From contig NZ_CP160402.1 in assembly GCF_040730185.1 (NCBI RefSeq), positions 4,092,001-4,156,000 of the forward strand: a DNA stretch of 64,000 nt. Reading direction: 5' to 3'. The notes under the pieces are model-generated. The model worked only from the letters and a program-made list of their open reading frames with translations, ran no database searches and was not told where the DNA came from. This DNA comes from Streptomyces sp. Je 1-332. GTDB taxonomy: Bacteria; Actinomycetota; Actinomycetes; Streptomycetales; Streptomycetaceae. The translations under genes and the position numbers were made by a program. Below, piece after piece: positions 48,587 through 56,769 of this stretch (positions within the stretch are counted from its first letter, which is position 1; the number at the start of each line of letters is the position of its first letter).

Positions 48587-49642
48587 TCATCGCGCCGGAG
48601 ACTCCACCAGCAGGCACGACCAGGTGAAGCCGGCCCCCGCGCTGAACACGAGGGCACTGGACCCGGGTGCGGGCAGGCCCCGCGCCACCAGGTCGGCGAG
48701 CCCCGCGACCGCGTCACCCGCACCCAGATGTCCGGTCTCCCGGCCGGGGTCGAGCAGGCGTGCCCCGCCCACCTGCTCCGCCAGGACGGGGATCCACGAC
48801 TCGGCCAGCGTCTTGGCACCGAACCGGGGCAGCACGACGTGGGTCAGGCGCGGGTCGTGTCCGTCCATGCCCCCGTCGGCCAGCGCCTGCGAGACGACCG
48901 CCCGGATGGCCCGGCGGTTGGAGGAGTTGAACGGCCGTATCCCGTGGGTGTGCAGGTACGCCCGTTTGGTGGCGCGCATGTCGACCTGGTCGCGATGTCC
49001 GCGGGCGACCCGCGAGAAGGGGTCCGTGCCGCGGTGCATCTCCTCCAGTAGGGGGTCCGCGACCGTCGCGACCGACCGCAGCAGCAGTGCGTCGCCGTCC
49101 GCGGCCGGACGGCGGAGCAGCACGGCCGTACCCGCGTCGCCGTACGCCACCCCGAAGTCGCCCGCCCAGCGGTCGAATCCGGGCTCCGCGAACCGGTCCC
49201 CCGTCGTCACCATGCCGAGCCGCGGCCGCGCCGAGGGAGCCGGGTCCGATGAGGCGAGCCACGCCATGACGAGACCCATGGCGGCGGCACCGCCGTTGCA
49301 CACCTGCTGGATGCCGATCGGCAGGGCCCGCAGGGCTTCGAGACGGCGGGCGATGTAGTGGGCGGGCGACCACAGGTCGTGCCCTTGGTAGTACATCCAC
49401 GCGTGCGCGAGCACATCAAGTCCGCCCGCTTCCACGCCCGCCGCGTTCAGCACCCCGCGGGCCGCGAGGACCGCGGCGTCGGGCGGGGCGACCTCCCCCG
49501 CGTCCGGGACGCTCTCGTGGCCGAGGGCAGCCGCGTCACGCTCACGCAACCTCCCCGCGGCGACCGCGTCCGAGGCGCGTGACCGCTCCCCGGGCAGCCA
49601 CAGCCCGGCCGTCACTATGCCCACCGGCTCGGTCGGTCTCAT
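48587..49642 (-). CDS. KAS III-like ketoacyl-ACP synthase/acyltransferase with altered triad
   Basis: 351 residues from ATG at 49642 (49666 is an alternative). The thiolase fold is clear and Cys115 is in place (IGIQQVCNGGAAAMGLVMAWL). The FabH His motif is replaced (HVVLPRFGAKTL) and the Asn of GNTSAAS is His (TGHLGAGDAVAGL). Such changes are seen in KAS III relatives that load starter units or transfer acyl groups to other acceptors. It could prime the ACP or esterify an intermediate. 62 bases upstream of fabG, same strand. Confidence 0.87.
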   Translation of the reverse strand: MRPTEPVGIVTAGLWLPGERSRASDAVAAGRLRERDAAALGHESVPDAGEVAPPDAAVLAARGVLNAAGVEAGGLDVLAHAWMYYQGHDLWSPAHYIARRLEALRALPIGIQQVCNGGAAAMGLVMAWLASSDPAPSARPRLGMVTTGDRFAEPGFDRWAGDFGVAYGDAGTAVLLRRPAADGDALLLRSVATVADPLLEEMHRGTDPFSRVARGHRDQVDMRATKRAYLHTHGIRPFNSSNRRAIRAVVSQALADGGMDGHDPRLTHVVLPRFGAKTLAESWIPVLAEQVGGARLLDPGRETGHLGAGDAVAGLADLVARGLPAPGSSALVFSAGAGFTWSCLLVESPAR

Positions 49643-49920
49643 CCCCCGCACCACCTGTCCGCACATCGGATCGTCTGCATCGCCGGAATGCTCGAGCGCC
49701 CCGATGAAAGTGCGGGCAAAAAACGGTCGGAAACCTGCGCACCCGGCGCGGAGCGACCCCATGGGCGGATGGGACGGGCCCGGCGGAGGCACCACCGGTG
49801 TCACTTTCGGAGTGCTTGCCGCTGCCTCCAGACCTGGGATTGGTTGGTCGAGGCCGCACGGGTGATGCGTAGTTGCCCCCGCTTCGGCCTCCCACAACCG
49901 GTGAATCGAAGGGGAATCAG
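49643..49920. promoter_or_regulatory. Divergent control region of the KAS III-fabG and ACP-KS units
   Basis: 278 bases without a gene between outward-facing operons and therefore the natural site for SARP control. AAGGGGAA near 49910 is the ACP ribosome site. I could not identify a certain SARP direct repeat or promoter by eye. Confidence 0.5.
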
Positions 49921-50193
49921 ATGAGTGACATCGCGATATCCGAGGACCGGCGCGCGCAGGTGCGGGCCATCGTCGCGGACGTCCTCGAAGTGGACGAGGC
50001 CGCTCTGACCGACGAGAGCAGCTTCGCCGACGACTTCGACGCGGACTCGCTGCTGATCATCGAGATCTTCTCCCGCTTCGAGCGCGACCTCGGTATCCGG
50101 ATTCCGCAGGAGGACCTCACGGAGCTCGACGAACTGCCGAGCGCCTACCTCCTGGTCGAGAAGCACAGCACCCCGGAGGCGCTGGGTGTCTGA
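49921..50193 (+). CDS. Acyl carrier protein
   Basis: 90 residues from ATG at 49921. The phosphopantetheine site is DADSLLIIEIF with Ser43, in a typical four-helix ACP (AQVRAIVADVLEVDEAAL ... RFERDLGIRIPQEDL). It overlaps the KS gene by eight bases. Carries the growing acyl chain of the pathway. Confidence 0.94.
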   Translation: MSDIAISEDRRAQVRAIVADVLEVDEAALTDESSFADDFDADSLLIIEIFSRFERDLGIRIPQEDLTELDELPSAYLLVEKHSTPEALGV

Positions 50194-51421
50194 CGAGGCC
50201 TCAGCCGCCGGGCGCCGGGTTGTGGTCACCGGGCTCGGCGCAGTGAGCAGCCTCGGGCTCGGCGCGCGTGCGGTCACCTCGGCGATCCGGGCCGGGCGCA
50301 GCGGCATCGGCCCGATCGGACAGTTCGACGGCACGGGCTTCGAGCGCTCCCTCGCCGGTGAAGTGCGCGGATTCCACGCGGAGATGCACCTGCGGGGAAC
50401 CGACCCGGCGCGGTGGGGGCGCAGCGGCCGCTTCGCCGCCGCGGCGGCGCGGATGGCGGTCACGGACGCCGGAGCGAACCCCGCCGCGCTGTCCGCGGGA
50501 CGCACCGCGAGCTGCTTCGGAACGACCAACGGTGAGTCACAGGTCCTGGAAGAACTGACCCAGCAGTGGGTCGACGACGGCCTCGCCGCGCTCGACCCGG
50601 TGCTCGCCGGTCGGGGCGACGCCGGCCGGATCGCCGCCGCCGTCAGCGCCGAACTCGACCTGAGCGGCGAGTCCGTCACCCTCGGCACCGCCTGCGCCGC
50701 AGGCAACTACGCCATCGGCTACGGCTTCGATCTGGTCCGCACGGGAGAGGCGGACGCCGCACTGTGCGGCGGAGCCGACGCCTCCAACCGGGCCACCCAC
50801 GCCGGGTTCCACCGTCTCGGAGCTCTCGCCGCCGACGTGCCCCGCCCCTTCGACGAACACCGCGACGGCATCGTCACCGCGGAGGGCGCAGCGGCACTGC
50901 TCCTGGAACCCCTCGACACGGCGCTGGCACGCGGGGCCCGGATCTACGCCGAGGTCCTCGGGTACGGCATGACCTGCGATGCCCGCCACATGACCAATCC
51001 GGACGCCGCGTCGATAGCCGAGTGCATCCGGCGCGCCCACGACCACGCCGGCATCAAGCCCGGCGACGTGGACTACATCTGCGCACACGGCACCGGCACC
51101 AAGGCCAACGACTCCACGGAGACCGCCGCCGTGCGCGAGGTGTTCACCGACGGCCCCCCGCCGATCAGCTCGATCAAGTCCATGCTCGGCCACACGATGG
51201 GGGCGGCAGCCGGCTTCGGCGCTCTGGTGTGCTGCGCCGCCCTGTCCGAAGGCTTCCTGCCGCCGAGCGCCACGCTCCGCGAGGTGGATCCGGCGCTGGG
51301 ACCGGGACTCGACTGCGTTCAGGGGCGGGCGCGGGCCACCCGGCCGCGCATCGTGCAGAACCACGGCTTCGCCTTCGGCGGGAACAACGCCGTCACGATC
51401 TTCGGGGAGTTCACCGCATGA
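50186..51421 (+). CDS. Beta-ketoacyl-ACP synthase (FabF/KS-alpha type)
   Basis: 411 residues from GTG at 50186. The full Cys-His-His triad is present: Cys170 in TLGTACAAGNYAIG, His301 in CAHGTGTKANDSTE, His336 in SSIKSMLGHTMGAAAG with Lys331. It should catalyse decarboxylative condensation with malonyl-ACP. It overlaps the following KS-like gene by four bases, the arrangement of KS-alpha/KS-beta pairs in type II polyketide systems. Confidence 0.93.
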   Translation: MSDEASAAGRRVVVTGLGAVSSLGLGARAVTSAIRAGRSGIGPIGQFDGTGFERSLAGEVRGFHAEMHLRGTDPARWGRSGRFAAAAARMAVTDAGANPAALSAGRTASCFGTTNGESQVLEELTQQWVDDGLAALDPVLAGRGDAGRIAAAVSAELDLSGESVTLGTACAAGNYAIGYGFDLVRTGEADAALCGGADASNRATHAGFHRLGALAADVPRPFDEHRDGIVTAEGAAALLLEPLDTALARGARIYAEVLGYGMTCDARHMTNPDAASIAECIRRAHDHAGIKPGDVDYICAHGTGTKANDSTETAAVREVFTDGPPPISSIKSMLGHTMGAAAGFGALVCCAALSEGFLPPSATLREVDPALGPGLDCVQGRARATRPRIVQNHGFAFGGNNAVTIFGEFTA

Positions 51422-52560
51422 GCATCGTGGACGAACAGCAGCGTCCGGCCGCCACCTCGCGGACGGTGGTCCCCGTGGCACTGGACACCGTCGGCGTCGT
51501 CAGCGCCGCCGGCGTGGGCCTCGGGCCCCTCGCCGACGCCCTGCGGCGTGGCGGCGCGGACGGCGGACAGCCGCCCGCCACCGGCGAGGCAGAGAGCTAC
51601 CCGCCCCTCACCCTGCGCCCGGCCGACTTCCCTGCCGCCGACCTCCTCGGCACCAAGGGACTGAACCGGCTGACGAGGGCCGAACAACTGGGTATGGCCG
51701 CGTGCACCCTGGCGCTCGAACCGCTCTCCGACCGGTCCGGGACCGGCGTCGTCCTCGGCAGCGCCGTCGGCAGCAGCGGCGGCGTCGGCCGCTTCACCCG
51801 GGACACCTTCGTCCAGGAACGCCCCTACCTGGTGAACCCGTCGGCCTTCCCGGGCACCCTGATGAACGCGGCGGCAGGACGCACGGCCATCCGCCACGGG
51901 CTCACCGACGCGAACGCCACCGTCTCCGGCGGACCGCTGGCCTCACTGCACGCGCTGCGTTTCGCCCGGAACACCCTGGTGGCAGGACACGCACGCCGAC
52001 TCCTGACCGGAGGCGTGGAAGAGCTGTCGCCCCAGAGCGCCTGGGTCTGGTACCGGGCCGGATCGCTCGCACCGAGGGTCGCACTCGGCGAAGGTGCCGC
52101 GGTGTTCGCCCTGCGGACCGTCCCGGACGGCGCCACCGGTGTGAACCCCCTCGCCCATGTCATGGCCGTCGAGACCGGGTTCGCCGCAGGCGGCCCCCTC
52201 GCCGTCGCCCGTCGCCTCACCATCTGCGTACGGGATGCCATCGCCCGCAGCGGTCTCGGCGCCGCCGACATCGCCGTGGTCGCACCCGGCGCGGCCGGGC
52301 GACGCGGCTGGGCGGCCGTGGAGGAACGCGCCCTGGGTGCGGCCCTCGACGGCCCCGGCCACCGGCATCAGCTGCGCGTGCAGGAGGTGCTCGGCGAGAC
52401 CCACGGAGCGAGCGTCGCCCTTCAGGTCGCCGCCGTCGTCGCCCGCTGGCACGACCCGCATCTCGACACCCGCGGCGAGCGGGCCGCCCTCGTCACCTCC
52501 GTCGGCCCGGACGGCTCGGCCGGCTGCGCCGTTCTGCTGCACCCGCACGCGGGCGCCTGA
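51418..52560 (+). CDS. Cys-less ketosynthase partner (chain-length-factor-like)
   Basis: 380 residues, ATG overlapping the KS stop. KS fold without catalysis: the active-site Cys region reads ATVSGGPLASLHA, the first His motif reads VVAPGAAGRRG, and only a remnant of the second is left (VLGETHGASVALQVAA). Length and position match KS-beta/CLF subunits that heterodimerise with KS-alpha and set chain length. It lacks the Gln that replaces Cys in many aromatic CLFs, so it belongs to a different branch. Confidence 0.88.
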   Translation: MSIVDEQQRPAATSRTVVPVALDTVGVVSAAGVGLGPLADALRRGGADGGQPPATGEAESYPPLTLRPADFPAADLLGTKGLNRLTRAEQLGMAACTLALEPLSDRSGTGVVLGSAVGSSGGVGRFTRDTFVQERPYLVNPSAFPGTLMNAAAGRTAIRHGLTDANATVSGGPLASLHALRFARNTLVAGHARRLLTGGVEELSPQSAWVWYRAGSLAPRVALGEGAAVFALRTVPDGATGVNPLAHVMAVETGFAAGGPLAVARRLTICVRDAIARSGLGAADIAVVAPGAAGRRGWAAVEERALGAALDGPGHRHQLRVQEVLGETHGASVALQVAAVVARWHDPHLDTRGERAALVTSVGPDGSAGCAVLLHPHAGA

Positions 52561-52623
52561 CGCTCTCGCCACCGCTCCCGCCCGCTCCACCGATCCACAC
52601 ACACCAGACAAGGAAACATCCCC

Positions 52624-53691
52624 ATGCGTTACCGCTACCTCGGCCGAACCGGCCTCCAGGTCTCCGAGCTGTCCTTCGGGGCGGCCACTCTCGGCACCCC
52701 CGGCGCGTTCGGTGGACTGCCCGGTGCGAACTGGTCGCAGTTCGGCGTCAACGCGGGTGACGACGCCGTCCGCCTCGTCCACGCCTGCCACGACGCGGGC
52801 GTCAACTTCTTCGACACCGCCGACGTCTACCGGGACGGCGAGTGCGAGGAACTGCTCGGTCTGGCACTCAAGGACCGCCGGGACAAGGCTGTCATCGCCA
52901 CCAAGGCCCGCTTCTGCACGGACCCCGACGACATCAACGCGGCCGGCTCTTCCCGGCACCACCTGGTGCGCGCCGTCGAGGCAAGCCTCCGTCGCCTCGG
53001 CACCGACTACATCGACGTGCTCTACCTCCACGGCACCGACCCGCGAACCTCCCTGGAGGAGACCCTCGGCGCCCTCGACGACCTGGTGCGCGCCGGAAAG
53101 CTGCGCTACATCGGCTGCTCGAACTTCCCCGGCTGGCAGCTGATGAAGGCACTCGACATCTCCGACCACCGCAACCTCACCCGCTTCGCCGCCTACCAGG
53201 GCTACTACAACCTGGGAGCCCGCGAACTGGAGCACGAGATCGTGCCCGCCGCCGCCGACCAGGGCGTGGGCATCACCGTCTGGAGCCCGCTGGCGGGCGG
53301 CTTCTTCAGCGGGAAGTACCGACGCGGGCAGGACGTCTCCGCGGACTTCCGGCTGGCACACGAGGGCCCCGCCTCCATCGCCCCGCTCACCGACCGCGAG
53401 CAGGCCTACGACGTGGTGGAGGTGCTCGACGGCATCGCCCGCGAGCGCGGTGTCTCGATCGCCCAGGTCGCACTCAACTGGGTGCTGAGCAAGCCCGCCG
53501 TGACGTCCGTGGTCTTCGGCGCAAGCCGCCCCGACCAGCTCAAGGACAACCTCGGCACCGTCGAGTGGGAGCTCACCGCCGAGGAGCGTGTGCGCCTGGA
53601 CGCCGCAAGCGACCGGCCCGCGCCCTACCCGTACTGGCACATGCGCGCCATCGCCGGCGACCGGGACCTGCCCGGAGACATCCAGCCCTGA
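52624..53691 (+). CDS. Aldo/keto reductase
   Basis: 355 residues. Tetrad Asp64 and Tyr69 (FFDTADVYRDGE), Lys94 (IATKARF) and His136 (VLYLHGTD); NADPH loop VVFGASRPDQLKDNL. The subgroup is the YajO/potassium-channel-beta-like AKR class. Likely reduces a carbonyl of the pathway product or its aldehyde. Preceded by AAGGAAAC and 63 bases after the CLF-like gene. Confidence 0.92.
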   Translation: MRYRYLGRTGLQVSELSFGAATLGTPGAFGGLPGANWSQFGVNAGDDAVRLVHACHDAGVNFFDTADVYRDGECEELLGLALKDRRDKAVIATKARFCTDPDDINAAGSSRHHLVRAVEASLRRLGTDYIDVLYLHGTDPRTSLEETLGALDDLVRAGKLRYIGCSNFPGWQLMKALDISDHRNLTRFAAYQGYYNLGARELEHEIVPAAADQGVGITVWSPLAGGFFSGKYRRGQDVSADFRLAHEGPASIAPLTDREQAYDVVEVLDGIARERGVSIAQVALNWVLSKPAVTSVVFGASRPDQLKDNLGTVEWELTAEERVRLDAASDRPAPYPYWHMRAIAGDRDLPGDIQP

Positions 53692-53743
53692 CCGCGGGCG
53701 CGCCCCCCACAGTTCTGCCCGAGCCCGACCCAGGAGCACAGCC

Positions 53744-54940
53744 GTGCCCATCGCCGTCATCGCCCTGTCACTCAGCGGATTCGCCATCGGAGTCGCCGAG
53801 TTCATCATCGCGGGGATCCTCCCCGACATCGGAGCCGACCTCTCCGTCTCCATCCCCACCGCGGGACTTCTGGTGTCCGGATACGCACTCGGCGTCGTCA
53901 TCGGCGCCCCCGGCCTCACCGTTCTGTGCGCCCGCACCGAACGCAAGAGCCTGCTGATCCGGCTCATGCTGGTCTTCCTCGCCGGAACGGTTCTGTCCGC
54001 CCTCGCCCCCACCTACGGGCTGCTCATGGCGGGCCGGGTGCTCTCCGCCCTCGCCCACGGCGCGTTCTTCGGTGTCGCGATGGTGGTCGCGTCCGATCTC
54101 GTCGCCGAGGACCGCAAGGGCCGCGCCGTGTCCATGGTCGCCGCGGGGCTCACCCTCTCCACGATCCTCGGCGTCCCGGCGGGCACCTTCATCGGCCAGC
54201 ACTTCGGCTGGCGGTGGGCCTTCTGGATGGTCGTCCTGTTCGCCGCGGTGGGCCTGGCGGGCATCGCCTCGCTCGTGCCCCGGACGCCGGCGCCCAAGGG
54301 CACCGGGCTGCGCTCCGAACTGAAGGTGCTGCGCCGCCCGCAGGTCCTGCTGGTCCTGCTCACCACCGTGCTCGGCTTCGGCGGCGTCATGACCTCGTAC
54401 ACCTACATCGCGGAAATGGTCACCGGCGTCACCGGTTTCGCCGACAGTGCCGTCACCCTGATCATGGTGCTGTTCGGTGTCGGCATGTTCGTCGGCAACC
54501 TGATCAGCGGCCGCATCGCGGACCGCGCCCCCAGGAGCGCCATGTGCGGCGCACTGGCGCTGCTCACCCTCGTCCTCGGGGCGTTCACCTTCACGGTGCA
54601 CGACAAGGTGGCCACCTGCGTGACCGTCTTCCTCTTCGGGGCGGCCACCTTCGCCACCATCTCCCCGCTCCAGATGCGGATCATGGCCAAGGCCGAGGGC
54701 GCCCCCACGCTGGCCTCGGCGTCCAACATCGCCGCCTTCAACCTCGCCAACGCCGCGGGCCCGCTGCTCGGCGGCAGGATCATCGGCGCCGGCCTCGGCT
54801 ACCCCGCCCTCAACTGGGCCGGGGCCCTGGTCACCTTCGTCGGACTCGTGCTCGCCGCCCTCGGCGTGGCAGCCGAGCGCAAGGAGCGCGCCGTCGCGCC
54901 CGCCGTCACCTCACCCAGCGAGAGCGCCGCCGCGCACTGA
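53744..54940 (+). CDS. MFS exporter (DHA1, chloramphenicol-resistance-like)
   Basis: 398 residues from GTG at 53744 with CAGGAGCA upstream. Twelve hydrophobic helices; the DHA1 landmarks GFAIGVAEFIIAGILPDI, ARTERKSLLI, RVLSALAHGAFFGVAMVVASDL and the motif C-like GVPAGTFIGQHFGWRWAFW are present. Probably exports the cluster product and gives self-resistance. Confidence 0.92.
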   Translation: MPIAVIALSLSGFAIGVAEFIIAGILPDIGADLSVSIPTAGLLVSGYALGVVIGAPGLTVLCARTERKSLLIRLMLVFLAGTVLSALAPTYGLLMAGRVLSALAHGAFFGVAMVVASDLVAEDRKGRAVSMVAAGLTLSTILGVPAGTFIGQHFGWRWAFWMVVLFAAVGLAGIASLVPRTPAPKGTGLRSELKVLRRPQVLLVLLTTVLGFGGVMTSYTYIAEMVTGVTGFADSAVTLIMVLFGVGMFVGNLISGRIADRAPRSAMCGALALLTLVLGAFTFTVHDKVATCVTVFLFGAATFATISPLQMRIMAKAEGAPTLASASNIAAFNLANAAGPLLGGRIIGAGLGYPALNWAGALVTFVGLVLAALGVAAERKERAVAPAVTSPSESAAAH

Positions 54941-54982
54941 ACCCCATGGGTACGAGCCGCGCACTGAACGCCATTGGTACGA
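54932..54982 (+). repeat. Imperfect tandem direct repeat between MFS and AfsA genes
   Basis: Two 24-base copies, 54932-54955 and 54959-54982, differ at two positions and start 27 bases apart. The first covers the MFS stop codon; the second lies just before the AfsA ribosome site. Looks like a local duplication. Confidence 0.75.
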
Positions 54983-54994
54983 AAGGAAGTCACC

Positions 54995-55984
54995 GTGGAA
55001 GCCTCCGTCCTCGACGCGCCCGCCAGCCCCGCCACCCCTGTCACCTCCGCCTACGACCGGACCGTGTCCCGCGCGCTCGTCCACCGCTGGGCCCTGTCCG
55101 AGGTGTTCCTCACTGATTCGGTCGCCACCGGCGAGGGCGTCTTCACCGCGGCCGCGCAACTGCCCCTCTCTCACGGCTACTTCCGTGACCATGTGCCGGG
55201 GCGGGGCTTCCACGACCCGCTGCTCGTCCTGGAGAGCTGCCGCCAGGCGGTCACCTACGCCTCGCACCTCCATGAGGAGGTGCCCCGCGACACCACGTTC
55301 ATGGTCACGTCCTGGACGCTCGACATCACCGATCCACAGGCGCTGCGATGCGGCGAACGGCCCGGGGAGCTGCGCATGGACGCGGAGGTCACCCAGCGCG
55401 TCCGGCGCGGCGGACGGCTGCGCCGACTGGCCTTCGCCATGGACCTCACGCTCGACGGCAGCACCCTGGGGCGGCTCACCATGGACACGAACTGCACCCC
55501 CACCGACCAGTACCACGCACTGCGCCGCATGCAGCGCGGCACCACCGTCCCCACGGCGTTCACCCTCCCCGCGGAGCCCGCCGGAGCACCGGTCGACCCG
55601 GCCCGGGTACGCCGACTCGACCCGGCGAACACCGTCCTCGACGCCGTACAGCTGGCCCCGGACAGCCTCACCGCTTCACTCAGCCCTCGTACGCACCGCA
55701 ATCGCAGCATGTACGACCACCCCTACGACCACGTCCCGGCCATGGTCTTCAGCGAGGCGGCGCGCCAGTGCGCCCTGCTGCTCGGCCTGGAGGACACCGC
55801 CACGCCGGAGACCGACGCGGGGCGCGTGCTGCGGCTGCACGGCCGCTTCCTGAAGTTCGCCGAACTGGACGACTCGGTGCAACTGACCGCCGTACGCGAG
55901 GAAGACGGCAGCCAGGAGTCCTTCCGCATGAACGCCGTCCAGCAGGACGAGACGGTGGCCGAGGTGCGCGTGGCTCTGGGCTGA
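54995..55984 (+). CDS. AfsA/ScbA-type butenolide synthase (gamma-butyrolactone-like)
   Basis: 329 residues from GTG at 54995 with AAAGGAAG upstream. Two hot-dog repeats carry the family marks: ALVHRWALSEVFLTD, SHGYFRDHVPGRGFHDPLLVLESCRQ, and in the second half SMYDHPYDHVPAMVFSEAARQ. AfsA enzymes condense a beta-ketoacyl thioester with dihydroxyacetone phosphate. No ArpA/ScbR TetR receptor gene is nearby, so a structural rather than hormonal role is more likely here (inference). Confidence 0.9.
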   Translation: MEASVLDAPASPATPVTSAYDRTVSRALVHRWALSEVFLTDSVATGEGVFTAAAQLPLSHGYFRDHVPGRGFHDPLLVLESCRQAVTYASHLHEEVPRDTTFMVTSWTLDITDPQALRCGERPGELRMDAEVTQRVRRGGRLRRLAFAMDLTLDGSTLGRLTMDTNCTPTDQYHALRRMQRGTTVPTAFTLPAEPAGAPVDPARVRRLDPANTVLDAVQLAPDSLTASLSPRTHRNRSMYDHPYDHVPAMVFSEAARQCALLLGLEDTATPETDAGRVLRLHGRFLKFAELDDSVQLTAVREEDGSQESFRMNAVQQDETVAEVRVALG

Positions 55985-56070
55985 GCCTTCCACCCGCCCC
56001 TCCACCCGCCTCTTCCGGCCCGGCCCCTCACCTTCCGCTCTCCTCTCCCTTCTCGCCCCCGGAGTCCCCC

Positions 56071-56769
56071 GTGACCACGGCACTGCCGACGACCACTCAC
56101 GCCGTCGCGTTCTTCGACGTCGACGAGACGCTCACCACCGTCAAGACCATGTTCGATTTCTACGACTTCTTCCTGGAGGCCGTCGGGCACACCCCGCAGG
56201 AACAGCAACGGCTCCAGCGGGACGCCCGCGACCTGCTGCGCCCCGGTATGCCCCGGGAAGAGGGCAACCGGCTCTTCTACCGGCGATTCGCCGGCTACCG
56301 GGCCGAGCAGACGGAGGCCACTGGCCGGGCGTGGTTCGCGCGGCACCTGCGGCAGGGCGGCTTCTTCCACCAGGACGTCCTCGAAGCGCTCACGGCACAC
56401 AAGGAGCGGGGGCTGGCCACCGTCCTCGTCTCGGGCTCCTTCGCCCCCGCCCTGGACCCCGTGGCCGCCCACGTCGGTGCCGACGTGGTGCTGTGCACGC
56501 GCCCGGAGATCCAGGATGGCGTGTACACCGGGGAAGTGCTGACGACGATGATCGGCGACGCCAAGGCCCGGGCCGCCCGAGAGCTCCTGTCCCAGCGGGG
56601 CATCGCGTCCGAGGAATGTCACGCCTACGGCGACCACGTATCCGACCTGGGGCTTCTCCGCCTTGTCGGCCACCCGGTCGTCGTCGGCGACCACCCGGAC
56701 CTGCTGGCGGAGGCCGGCCGGTACGGCTGGCACCACTTGACGGGCACCAAGGGACTGACTTCAGCGTGA
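56071..56769 (+). CDS. HAD-IB (SerB-like) phosphatase
   Basis: 232 residues from GTG at 56071. The nucleophile motif is AFFDVDETL (Asp16, Asp18); motif II Ser in VLVSGSFAPALDPVAAH; motif III Lys region MIGDAKARAARELL; motif IV YGDHVSDLGLL. Next to an AfsA-type enzyme it is a good candidate to remove the phosphate of a butenolide phosphate. Overlaps the ATP-grasp gene by four bases. Confidence 0.9.
   Translation: MTTALPTTTHAVAFFDVDETLTTVKTMFDFYDFFLEAVGHTPQEQQRLQRDARDLLRPGMPREEGNRLFYRRFAGYRAEQTEATGRAWFARHLRQGGFFHQDVLEALTAHKERGLATVLVSGSFAPALDPVAAHVGADVVLCTRPEIQDGVYTGEVLTTMIGDAKARAARELLSQRGIASEECHAYGDHVSDLGLLRLVGHPVVVGDHPDLLAEAGRYGWHHLTGTKGLTSA

Noticed and set aside
54995..55984. Gamma-butyrolactone hormone locus
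   Set aside because: The AfsA-like gene has no adjacent TetR receptor or butenolide reductase of the usual type and is embedded among PKS-like and ligase genes, so a hormone role is not supported.
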